Below, in pieces: positions 1 through 9,796 of a stretch of 64,000 nucleotides of DNA. How positions within the stretch are numbered: the first letter of the stretch is position 1; each line of letters starts with the position of its first letter. The notes below the pieces were generated by a model, which worked only from the letters and a program-made list of their open reading frames with translations, was not told the origin of the DNA and did not search any database. The DNA comes from Mastigamoeba balamuthi (Eukaryota > Evosea > Mastigamoebida > Mastigamoebidae). The translations under genes were made by a program, and so were the position numbers. Location of the stretch: positions 243,143 to 307,142 of the forward strand of contig CACRSC010000273.1 of assembly GCA_902651635.1 (NCBI GenBank), given 5' to 3'.

Positions 1-16
1 GGGGGGGGGTGGCAGC

Positions 17-1524
17 TCACTCGTTAAGACGCTCGGACGGCATCGATGCCTCCGAGGCCTCGGGAATGGGAGGAGACAGGAGCTGGCTGACCTCTGGCGG
101 GAGCAGCGCGCCAGCCGGAGGCGACTGCAGATCGACCGCGGAGCGCCCCGTGCCCTTGGACGACTTTGACTTGGACCTGCTCGAGGACCTCGTCGAGTGC
201 TTGTGCCCGCTGCTGCTGCTGCGCTCCTTCCTCTTGGAGCGCGACGACGACTTGGCGTTGGGCCTGATCACGGACCTCTGCTCCAGCGACGCCGCCCCGA
301 AGTCGCGGTGCGCCCACCCGTCGTGCGCCACCGCCGCGTCCTGCTCTCCCCTGAACAGGTCCTCGGCCCCCCGCGGGGACTTGGGCGCCACAGGCCTCCC
401 GAACATCATCTCGAGCGGGTCCGGGGCTGCAGAGGCCGGGCAACGGACAACGCCACTTAAGACCACGGCCACGGGGGGCGAGCACTGCGGGGACGCACCG
501 GGGGCGCGCTCGCGGCGGAGGTCGAGGACGCGTTTGATCTCGAGGGCCCTCTGGGTGATCTTGTTGATCTCGTCCTCGATGTCGTCGAGGCTCGAGAGCA
601 GCGGGCTGTTGGACGGGTTCCGCGGGATGCCGGGGCTCAGCAGCGGCGACCGCAGCGGCTGCCCGTTGGCCCCCGCCGCGTACCGCCCCGCGTGGCCCCC
701 TGCGGGCGTCAGCGACAGCGGCGGCACCATCGACTCCCACGACGACGACGCCGTCGACGCGTAGCAGCTGTGCCCGCTGTTGGACATCCGCCGCAGCCGC
801 GTCGCCCCCGTCACGGGGTCCGTCGACGACGGCGACCCCCCGGGCGACGCCACGCACGACGCCGCCCCCGCTGCGCTCGACGACTGCTGCTCGTTCTGCG
901 TGTCGCTGCGCGTCCGCCTGTGGCTCCTCGCCGTCCCTGTCGCCACCGTCGCCAGCGCCGACGCCGACGTCACGGCGGCGACCCGCGAGCGCGAGCGCGA
1001 CGGCGAGGCAGAGGAGGCGGTGATGGTGACGATGGGCACCGGCGACGACGCCTGCGAGTTGCGCGACGACGAGCGCAGCGACGGCGTCTGCGTGGCGGCG
1101 TCGGCGCAGTACGAAGGCGACACGCGCGCGTCCTCGCGGAAGATGGCGTCGATGGCCAGCGCGTGCTCCTGCAGGCGCTGCACCAGCCGTCCGTGGGCCT
1201 CTGCCGCCTCCTCCGTCCGCCTGCGAATAAAATGCGTTTCAGGACTCTGAGAAACACGCGTCCCGCCCCAAATAGAGAAGTCTGTCGCGGGAATTCCTCG
1301 CTGCTCTTTTTTTTTCTCGCGGCAGGAAACCAAGAAACCAGAAGCACACGGAAGGGAAGGGTGATGCGGCACCGGGGAAGCGACATCTGGGAGGTCGAGG
1401 ACCGCGTGCTGGGGACGCCAGACGACGAGGCGCTCTCCGAGTGGCTGAACACCTCGACAGTTCCGTTCTTTACCTGTTTCGGGAACCGCCCGGAGTCGCC
1501 GCGATATCGGCACCCCGCGAACAT
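17..1524 (-). CDS. Unknown Ser/Arg-rich protein (gene B), two exons
   Basis: I do not recognise this gene. Proposed exons are complement(join(17..1220,1373..1524)), giving 451 aa with a TGA at 17-19. The intron has a GTGCC donor and a TTCGCAG acceptor and keeps phase (CG|G). The protein opens with a short Ser-rich segment. A charged helical stretch follows just after the splice (RRTEEAAEAHGRLVQRLQEH). Next comes a long Ser/Ala/Arg low-complexity region, a second short acidic-basic helix (DDIEDEINKITQRALEIKRV), and a basic Ser/Arg/Lys-rich tail that could be a nuclear localisation region. The chosen ATG lies about 20 nt downstream of a GAGATATTTTTCC motif shared with other gene starts here. 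It could instead be a downstream exon of the gene that begins at 2057. Confidence 0.5.
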
Positions 1525-2057
1525 CACCTCAACAAGGGGCAATCAACGGAAAAATATCTCGTACGATGGTATGCACTTCGCATTTGTGCACCGTGTTCGG
1601 TTGCTGCCGGGGGGCTGTTAGTCCGCGGACCTTGCCCGTCGGCCCAAGCTCGCACCTCGGGTTGGAGCGGAAACGTCCAGAACCGCGGGTCATCGGGTCT
1701 TATCGCGACGCGGCGCCTCGCCCTCGGCACGCGGACCTCGCGCTCGCGCTCGCGCTCGCGCCCGCCCGCGTCGTCCCTGTTGCCGTCCTCGCGCGGTGGG
1801 GGCTCCGGGGGGTGCTTGTGCTCCGCCCTGCCCGCCGAGGGCGTCTTGGGCGCCGTCGTCGTCGCCTGCGACTGCGACCGCGGCGCCTTGCGCGACGCCG
1901 AGTGCGACGACGACGAGTGCCGCGCGCTGCCGTGGTGGCGCTCGCCAGAGGCCGCGCCGGCGGAGGGCTTGCGGTGGTGCGGGCGCGACGCGGAGCTGTT
2001 GCTGCCGGAGCTGTCCGAGCGCTCCGGCGCTGGCGCTGGCGCTGGCACGTCCGCCAT
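1524..2057 (-). CDS. Unknown low-complexity protein (gene A)
   Basis: This is an open frame of 177 aa starting at ATG 2057. It is rich in Ser, His, Ala, Pro and Arg, with an Arg-Glu repeat tract near residue 110. I recognise no domain. The start is preceded by an unusually AT-rich leader (2058-2085) containing GAGAAATTC, which resembles the motif seen before other genes. The stop TGA overlaps the ATG of gene B as TGATG. A possible 52-nt intron (donor GTGCGAGC, branch ACTAAC, acceptor GGCAG, near 1615-1665) would change the C-terminus, so the 3' part of this model is uncertain and the two genes may be one. Confidence 0.35.
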   Translation of the reverse strand: MADVPAPAPAPERSDSSGSNSSASRPHHRKPSAGAASGERHHGSARHSSSSHSASRKAPRSQSQATTTAPKTPSAGRAEHKHPPEPPPREDGNRDDAGGREREREREVRVPRARRRVAIRPDDPRFWTFPLQPEVRAWADGQGPRTNSPPAATEHGAQMRSAYHRTRYFSVDCPLLR

Positions 2058-2439
2058 TATTAAATTTAAGAATTTCTCAAAAATAGCGTTATTGCGTAAC
2101 GAATCTCCGCGGAATGCCTTCGTCATTTCCTAATTCTTTCATTCGGAATTGGTCTCTGCCGTGGGCTCAGAAGAAATAACGCCTCGGACACTAGGGGCAT
2201 GTGTGCGGCTACTCGCACTCGGCTGGGCCGAGTCAGGAGCGGAGCGGTGGCTGCTCCTTCGGTTCCATCCTTTTTTTCCTCTTCAGATTCGTGTTCGAAT
2301 CATCGGTAAAGCAGAACACGGAAGCCCCTGCGATCCCCGCGATGAAGCTCCGGGAACGAACGATCGCGCCACTGCCCTGTTTTTAAAACGCCAATCTCTT
2401 GTTTGTCTGGCAGCAATAGCGGGCGTTACTGGGCCCAGC
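2058..2439. other. Intergenic region
   Basis: About 380 bases lie between the stop of RAE1 and the start of gene A, both on the minus strand. No convincing open frame, RNA gene or repeat is visible. The part next to gene A is AT-rich and probably holds its promoter and leader; the other end should hold the RAE1 3' UTR. Confidence 0.5.
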
Positions 2440-3854
2440 CTAGCGCCTTCCTGTCACCCTGGTGTTGGCAGCCGCGGGGTTCTTGGGCTTGGGCTTGATC
2501 TCGTCGCTGACGGCGTGCAGCAGGACGTAGGCCCCGGTGGCCGCGTTCTCCGCGCCCTTGGACCAGTCGTAGCCGACGCTGTACGCAAACGCGGCGCCGT
2601 CGCGGTTGAACCTGCCGCAGGTGATCGGCATGTTCGCGCGCGGGAACGTCTTGAGCCTCTGACGGTTCTCCTTGTCCCAGAAGTTGACGACACCGTCCGA
2701 GCCGACCGTCGAGAACGTGCCGAACATTTTGTGGAAGTGGATGTCGTTGACGCTGTATACCTGCGCGGGCGCACACACCAGCCCACAGTAAGCACGAGCT
2801 CCAAGACGCGCGCAGCGCAACCCGCAGAAAGCCGAGACCCGCGCGCCATACGGCAAAAAGCGCAGCGGACTGGCGAGCAAAGGGGGCGAACGCACCGCGT
2901 TGTCGACCCGGTGGCACTTGAACGCGAAGTTGCGGCTCTCGTGCGAGGGCTTGTTGACGTCCTGCAGGTACGTGATGCCGCAGCGGCCCTCGATCGAGCC
3001 GATGGCGAAGCCCGTGGCGTCGGGGAAGAGCGAGATGCAGCGCGTCTGCATCCTCAGCTGGCTCTGGCCCCTGTACACGGCCGCGGCGGGCTGCCTGAGG
3101 TCGTACGCGTGCACGTTCCTGTCGGCGGTGGCGACGACGGCGACCTGGCCCGCGAGGTCGCCGGCGTAGACGCGCTCCTCGAGCTGCATGCCGTGCACCT
3201 GCGAGGGGCTGCGGAGGTCCCAGTAGCGCAGCGTGCGGTCCCAGCCGCCCGTCAGCAGCAGGTTCAGCGACCCCGCCCACAGGCAGATCTTGATGGGCTG
3301 GTCGTGCTGCCCCACGATCGCCGCCTGGTTCGTCGACAAGTTCCACATCTTCACTGCTCGCTCGTCTCAGTGCCACGCAGACTCCAGTTCCGCCCCCAAC
3401 AACAACAATTGCAACAACAACAGAAAAAAACACCACAAGAGAACAAGACCCCGCCAAACGGCCGCACACGCCCAGGCACCCACTGTGCCCCGCTCCGTTG
3501 CCACCTCCCGGCCGCGTTTCTCAGGCGGAGCAGGCGCGAGATCAAATTCACAGGACCGTGTTGGGGGAGGGAACGAGCGAACGAACCCTTGCAGTCGCAG
3601 CCCGCCGAGAAGACGCGGGAGCCGTCGTCGCTGAAGGAGGAGCACAGCGGGGGCTGGTCGTGCTGCGTGCTGATCCTGAACTGCGGGCCGTTCTGCTGTA
3701 TGTCCCAGAGCCTCACGCTGCGGTCCCAGCTCGTGGCGACGAGGTGGTTCGCTGCGGGGCTCCAGCAGAGGCTCGAGACAGAGTCGCTCGGCTGGTTGGG
3801 GACCTCCCAGTCCTTGTTCGGGTTGTGCAGCGGGCCCGGCTGTTGCGTCTGCAT
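2440..3854 (-). CDS. RAE1: mRNA export factor RAE1/GLE2 (WD40 propeller)
   Basis: Rae1 (yeast Gle2) is a seven-bladed WD40 propeller that binds Nup98 at nuclear pores, acts in mRNA export and also contributes to spindle checkpoint control. Exons complement(join(2440..2760,2896..3353,3587..3854)) give 348 aa, close to the family length. Diagnostic stretches are the N-terminal NPNKDWEVP, the propeller blades SWDRSVRLWD, AVKMWNL (restored by the first splice) and GGWDRTLRYWD, then FKCHR just before intron 2 and VGSDGVVNFWDKE after it, followed by YDWSKGAENA. All three follow the human RAE1 order. Both introns keep phase. The ATG at 3854 is preceded by a perfect GAGATATCTC palindrome about 60 nt upstream; an earlier in-frame GTG is not a likely start. 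Mps1 lies 194 bp upstream on the same strand. Confidence 0.93.
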
Positions 3855-3912
3855 CGTCTGTTCGATCGCGCGCGACTTTGTGGTTTGAAGTCCGGGGAGA
3901 ACTTCAATCGAT

Positions 3913-3930
3913 CTGTGAGATATCTCTATC
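3913..3930 (-). promoter_or_regulatory. Palindromic GAGATATCTC motif upstream of RAE1
   Basis: On the minus strand the sequence reads GATAGAGATATCTCAC, about 60 nt upstream of the RAE1 ATG. It is one of the clearest copies of a motif that recurs before many starts in this window. A promoter role is inferred from position and recurrence only. Confidence 0.45.
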
Positions 3931-4048
3931 TTCCACACAAAAATCCCCTGGGCAGCATATCAAAAAAGAGGTTTAAAAACGTGTTGTGCGTGTCTCTTCA
4001 TCTGCTACTCAGTTTGTACAGGGGGTGGGTGTCCGCGCGGCAGGTGAG

Positions 4049-6390
4049 TCACAGGACTACGCTCACGAGCGATGACACTCGCCCGCGACACACGGGGCAG
4101 CAGGCCGGCGCGCGCATAGCGGCGCAGCAGCCGTCGCACAGGCACAGGTGGTTGCACGGCGACACCATGACACTCCTCGGCGCCCCCCTGCACGCCACGC
4201 AGCACGGCAGCTCGACCGCCCTGGCGGCGGGGTGCGCGGGCGAGGAGGCGCTGCCGCGCAGGAACGGGTGCGAGAGCAGCGCGTCGAGCGAGGGGCGCCT
4301 GAGCGGGTCGCGCTGCAGGCAGGCCTCGAGGACCTCGCGGACGACGGGGGCCAGCGAGGCGTCGATGCTGGGGGGCATCTGCGGGTACGGGATGGGGAAC
4401 GAGGGGTCCATGATGCACTTGATCTTCTTCATCATCTGCTGCACGTGGTGGAAGGGGGGTCGCCCGTAGATCATCTGGTAGAGGATGCACCCCAGCGACC
4501 ACGTGTCGCTCGCCCGCCCGATCTTGATGCCGCCGGCGCCCGTCGAGGACACGCCGTCGCCCAGCGCCTCGGGGCTGATGTAGTTGAGCGTGCCGATCTG
4601 GCCGTCGCGCACAATGTGCGTCGTGTTCTGCGTCAGCTGCTTGGCGATGCCAAAGTCGATGAGCTTGAGGACGCCGCGGACGAGCACGAAGTTGGCGGGC
4701 TTGAGGTCCGCGTGGATGATGCGCTCCTCGTGGATGGTCTTGACCGCGCGCAGCATCTGCTGCCAGTAGAGCCGCGCCATGTTCACGTCGAGCGACCACG
4801 TCTGCTGCGAGTCGCCCTGCTGCGCCATGTTCGACAGCAGGCGCGCGAGGTCGATCTCGCCGTACTCGAGCACGATGCTGATCACCCTCTCGGCCTCGTG
4901 CACCTCGGCGTCGACCATCTCGATCACCATCGGGTTGCCCCGCAGCCTCTTGAGCAGCGCGATCTCGTTGAGGTAGTTCTCGACGGTGGACGGGTCGCTG
5001 TCGCTCAGGTTCACGCGCTTGAGCGCCAGGATCTGCATGTCGGGCGCGATGACCTTGTACACCTTGCTCGACCCTCCTCGCCCGATGACGTCGAGCTTCA
5101 CGTACGACTTTTCGTTGACCTGGATCGTCTGCCCGCCGTGCGCCGACACGAGCTGGAACAGCGTCGGCTTCCCGGACCTCCTCCTCGGCTCGATCCCGTC
5201 GCTCTTGGCCCGGCTCATCGGCTGGGGCGCCGCGATCTCGCCGGCCTGCGGCTGGCTGTACTTCCTGCGGGGGTCCGCGACGCGCTGCTGCTGCTGCGGC
5301 TGGTGGACAGGCGTGGGCAGCACGGGGGCCGCCGCGACGTGCGGGACGGTCGCTGCCGACGGGGACGGCCCGGGGCTGCCCGACGACGACGACCCGCCCG
5401 AGGAGGAGGACCCCGACGACGCCGAGACGGCGGGCGTCTGCATGTGCACGTCGCCCTCCGAGTCGCGGCTCGACGGCTGCAGCGGGGGCATCTGCATGTG
5501 CGAGAGCGACACGTGGTTCTGGAAGGGGTTGAACCACTTGGGCGCCCTCAGCGTCGACAGCGACTGCGACCCCCCGGCAGCAGCCGTGGCCGAGGGCGAC
5601 GCCGAGGGCGACATGATCGATCCCGTCGGCGGGTTCGACGACTGGTAGCCGGGCTGCGAGGCCGACTGGGCCTGGGGCACGATCGAGGGCCCGAAGCACG
5701 GCTGGGGCGGCGACGGCGTCGAGATCGACGACTGGTGGCGCAGCAGGAGCTCCACGGGCTTGGCCCCGCACCGTATGCCGCGTTCGATGACGGCAAGGGC
5801 CTGCCCGACGCTGCCTTTTGTACGTTCGTTTTTTGAACCACGTCAGCACATTTTATAAAACTGGATCCGACGGCAAGGGGAAGGGTTGGGGGGCGAGGAA
5901 ATCCTGCGCACCGGCGGCCTGCTCGAGGATGGCCCACGCTATGAAGTGGTACGCCGACGTGCTATTGCGGTTGACGAGCTCGATCCTGGCCTCTTCCGTC
6001 TCCTCGATTTGCCTAGCGATTGACAGATTGGATTGCGTCAACAAACACACACCGACGTGTCTCCCCGGGCCCCTCTCCCTCCTCCCCCCCTCCCCCCGCG
6101 CCCCCCCGGATCAGAGCGTCGCCGTACAGCTCGACGCGGGCACAGAGTAGCCAGACGTGCTCGCACTGCTCAGGGGGCGATTTTGAGGGCGACACGCTCT
6201 TGCGCGCGGCGTCAACGAGCGACGAGAGCCTGTCACGGGCGATGGCGCCGTCGGAGCGGAGGACAGCTGTCAGGAGCTCTGCCCACGCGCGCGGAGACGA
6301 GACGTCGCGCTTCACAGACTCCAGCAGCTGGCGCACGTTCGCGGTCCTGCTGCACGTGTCCGGATCCACGCTCGCGCTCTCGTTGAGCAT
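4049..6390 (-). CDS. Mps1/TTK-family kinase with C-terminal RING finger
   Basis: Mps1/TTK is a dual-specificity kinase that starts spindle checkpoint signalling at kinetochores. Exons complement(join(4049..5814,5912..6012,6128..6390)) give 709 aa. Residues 1-150 form a TPR/Mad3-like region matching the TTK N-terminus (SPRAWAELL ... AYHFIAWAILEQAAG, then ALAVIERGIRCGAKPVELL); both splices restore it in phase. A Ser/Pro/Gln-rich linker follows. The kinase domain has GRGGSSKVY, the lysine in LALKRV, HADLKPANF, IDFGIA and SPEAL, and the Mps1-specific THIVRDGQIGTLNYISPEAL activation segment. After HPFLRG there is a RING finger of the IAP/MUL1 type (CCVACRG ... CNHLCLC ... CCPVCRG) ending four residues from the stop region. 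Known TTK proteins lack a RING as far as I know. The kinase assignment is firm; the fusion lies in one uninterrupted exon. Confidence 0.9.
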
Positions 6391-6418
6391 CTGCGCGTGT
6401 TGCACCGCCGCTTGGGGG

Positions 6419-6435
6419 GCTGAGAAATATTTCAC
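6419..6435 (-). promoter_or_regulatory. GAAATATTTC motif upstream of Mps1
   Basis: The minus strand reads GTGAAATATTTCTCAG about 35-45 nt upstream of the Mps1 ATG. It contains the same A/T core as the other start-proximal motifs in the window. Function is inferred. Confidence 0.4.
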
Positions 6436-6639
6436 GCGCGCTTTTCTGATGTGTTTGCTTTCAAACACACGGCGAATCAGTCCGGAGAGATATCTTGGGC
6501 CGTGAAACCCCTCCCAACCGCCGATTAACGTAGCCGGCAGCGCAATCTTGTTTGCATTGTATCTCGAACTTTGTGATTGCGATCCCCCAGACAGAGATTG
6601 CAATCTGGCGGGATATCGAGATATCCCAGAATATCCCGG

Positions 6640-6871
6640 CAATGATAGGAGCGCTGTAAGTATACTGCAATGACTACCAGCGTTGTGACAGACTGAACTT
6701 CACCAAAAGAGCAGAATTTCACCTACCAGAGGCCCAAAGGTGTACCTACGAGGTTCTCTACTGCCACTGCTATACCACATACAAGCTTGCCAAATTCAGT
6801 ACTGACAATGCCAGGATAAGGGAAACAAGAGAGAGAGAGAGAGAGAGAAAGAAAGAAAGAAAGAGAGAGAC

Positions 6872-6912
<41 letters not shown>

Positions 6913-8265
6913 GATCAAGATAAAGAAACAGACAAACAGGCTGATAGTAAGAGAGAATGATCTGAAAGAAATTCAATTAAAATCAGAAAACAGAATCACA
7001 GACTATCAGAGAGGAGAGTACTATGATTTGTTTAGTTCTGAAAGGCTAGGGGTTAGCTGATGTGTGCTGAGAGGGGATTTACTGTGATCAGAGTTTTTGT
7101 AGAACTGTTACCTTTAAGTGATTACAATCAGTGATCTAATAGTATGTTCTGAACTGTACTACCCCTATTCAGCATAAATGTCTTAGCTAAAATGTTAAAA
7201 CTCTTTGTGAACCCTTCTGAGGGGTTCTTTTAGCTCTGTAGTTCTGTAGCAGGGGGTCAGGACTGAGGCAATGCCTTCAGACATTAATTGTCTTACTGAT
7301 CTAATATATAATAACTGTAAAAATCACCAATACAAAGCACAAGAGAAAGAGACTGGTTAAGAGCTATTGGCTGATATATAATATTTATAGCTCTGTAAAG
7401 TCTCTTAACAGTTCCAGAGAGAGTATGTGTATCATTACTTTCTCATAGTGTTTACTCAAGCTCTGCTTAAATACTCATTAAATAGTCCAATTTTTAATAC
7501 TCATATTTGATTCTAAGGATCTATACAATAATAAGCCAAACTGCACACTAATGACTATAATTCCCTTTTCCTCTCTGCAAATAAACAGACTCTTTTTTGC
7601 TGAAGCAGAGTGGTAAGTTATCAGTAAGCAGATGAAATGGATTGGTATCTGGACATACAAAGTTTATGAGTAGATCTTGGAAGAAATTATAAACATCTAT
7701 GAAATGACTAAATTGCAAACATATATAACTGCAATATTATTTTCGTAATGAAGAAATAGTACCTATCTGATAAGGCGCGAAATTCCAGTAACTAGCAAGT
7801 CTTAGTATTGCAGATTAGAAAACAATTTTTGCTGTCTAAACACTGTGCATAAAGCAGTATAAGTCATTCTTATAACAATCAGTAAATAACGATTTATACA
7901 AAATTCATCATTAAATCAAGGGTTCTTTCTGCCTTAAGGGTTTCCAATTATGCATCTAAGACTGTTGAATAGTTAAACCCGTTTTTCCATTCTGCTACAA
8001 TAGAAAAAAAACTCTTAGCATTCACGAAAGACATCACAGCAGATACTGCAACATAGTGAATCATGCACATTGTGGTGAGCAAAGTCCAAGAAATACAGCA
8101 CCAGTCATAAGTGAGTTATTACTTCCCTATACTAGGTCTACAGTTTGCTTCAAAACGGATTTTTCCGATTTGAGATACAATATCAAGAGATTCTAGTTTG
8201 AAGAAGATAGAAATACATTTAAATTGATTTAGGCTTGAGATTTTTGAATCCTGGTACTTCGAAAG
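6640..8265. other. AT-rich island, no gene
   Basis: Base composition drops abruptly here compared with the GC-rich surroundings, and this continues to about 9750. Only short shadow frames occur. The stretch holds the microsatellite at 6829-6910 and nothing else I can identify. It may be a transposon-rich insertion or a heterochromatic-like spacer. Because it grades into flanking genes without any N run, a joining error is not obvious but cannot be excluded. Confidence 0.6.
6829..6910. repeat. Compound microsatellite (GA)n, (GAAA)n, (CAGA)n
   Basis: A run of GA dinucleotides changes to GAAA units and then to about nine CAGA units. It is plain simple-sequence DNA with no sign of coding or of a CRISPR-like spacer pattern. 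Confidence 0.95.
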
Positions 8266-9180
8266 ATGAGTTCTCTAAGTGAAAAGCAGCACTGGGAGTT
8301 GTGGTTCCTTCAGAAGCACAAGTTGGGCCCAGATCCTACTGCTAAAGCTGCTGCAAAGTATGTTAGATGCTCTTTTCATATCGCTAAGAAGTGTGCTGAA
8401 TATAATAGTCCCTCATGTACTGTGGATGCACCTCACTCTGGTACTCTGCACAAAACTTCAGTGCATGAAGATACAATATCATAAAGCTCTCAGTGTCATA
8501 TCCTACATAATCCCTTAAGGCTGTTGTTAAGCATCTGAAGAGAGCTCAGATCATTGTATCTTTATACACTCAGTGTTCATTATCATTTGCATGCTGTTGG
8601 GCACTACTACAAGAAGCCAATGGTCAAGTTTCTGCTTTTAGTAATTCATAGTGAAAATCGTAAGATTTTCGCCCAAACTCAGCAGAGCCGGAACTGGAAC
8701 CAGATCATTTTCACAGATGAGGCATCCTTCGAGCTCTTTGGCTCTTCAAGGGGGGCATAGCAGTTCAGCCCTTGTCCCTTTGTGGTACATAAAGTTAAGC
8801 ACCCAGCCAAGGTGCACATCTGGAAGTGCTTTTCAGCACAAGGGTTTGGCCATCTCAACACGTTCATCTGCAACCTCAATGCTAAGAAGTTATATGATAT
8901 CTATGATAATGCCCTGCTGTTCAGTGCCAAGAAGTGGTTTGGATTCAAGCCAGATGCCTGGGAGCTGCAGATGGACAATGTTCCCAAGCACACTAAAAAT
9001 CTCAGAATGATATGAAGGACCTCTCATCATGCTGTTCGCATGGCCTGGCCAGCATGCTTCCCAAACCTTAATTCTTATCGAAAATGTGTGGTCTCTTCTC
9101 AAGGCTCGTGTGGCATAAGAAATGGGCAAGGCTTCCAGAATCCCTTGCCCATAACTTAGTAGTAAGTATGAATTCATGTC
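8266..9180 (+). mobile_element. Degenerate Tc1/mariner transposon (transposase remnant)
   Basis: Translated pieces in order match a Tc1-type transposase. The helix-turn-helix part (EKQHWELWFLQKH, AAAKYVRCS) is at 8266-8480. Around 8650-8760 is FTDEASFELFG with the first catalytic Asp. At 8782-9015 are HIWKCFSAQGFG and MDNVPKHTK with the second Asp. A shifted PNLNS/ENVW-like segment near 9060-9110 marks the third acidic position. The frame is broken by several stops (after 8484, 8760 and 9015) and at least one frameshift near 9050, so the copy is dead. I could not find terminal inverted repeats or a TA duplication, so the outer ends are unknown. It lies wholly inside the AT-rich island. Confidence 0.85.
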
Positions 9181-9796
9181 TAAACAGGATCACCGAATCT
9201 AATGGGGACTACACTCTCAACTAACCATCAGCACTTCTCCTCTTCTTCCTCTGCTTCTTGTAATAAATATAGTTTGCTTGCTTATCTGTCATAGAGGAGT
9301 AATAACCCACTTATGGCCAGTACTGTACATGCTTGGTTCTTCCTATAATGCATTGGGGCTGTGTCAGAGAATGAAATGAAACAATAAGTGATAAGCCAGT
9401 GAAAGATCTCAGTTCTGATAGTGTACAGATCATAGAACATGTCTTCTGCAGTGATAAATCTCTTAACGCGTCCAAGTAGAGACTTCAAAACACCAATTCA
9501 AGGCACTTTGTTCTTACAAAGAAAGAAGTGACCATTGCAATGTCTGATATTCAACAAACAAGGCTTAGGTGGGTCCAGTGATTTGGGTACACAGAGAAAT
9601 CGCCATCGGCTTTTTGTCCACAACAGTCGATTGCCATCCCGCGCCAGGGGATATATGCTGACGCCAGGTTCGGACCTGAGATCACAACCAACTTGATACA
9701 CTTTTGACCAGGAAGCATGTAAAAATCTCTGCGATCAGATTTTGTGTAAGCAGTTGATTGGTGGTGGGTACAGCATTGTGGTAGTATTCTTTGCAC
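9181..9796. other. AT-rich spacer before the RNA ligase
   Basis: This is the remainder of the AT-rich island. It has no convincing open frame or RNA gene. Base composition rises back to that of the neighbourhood from about 9750. The RNA ligase promoter should lie in the last part, but none of the start-proximal motifs seen elsewhere stands out. Confidence 0.5.

Noticed and set aside
4148-5836. A 562-codon plus-strand open frame opposite the Mps1 gene
   Set aside because: Same cause: antisense shadow of a GC-rich exon, with an Arg/Leu/His-rich composition and no domain.
6829-6910. CAGA repeat considered as a CRISPR-like or satellite array
   Set aside because: Units are four bases with no spacers; it is an ordinary microsatellite.
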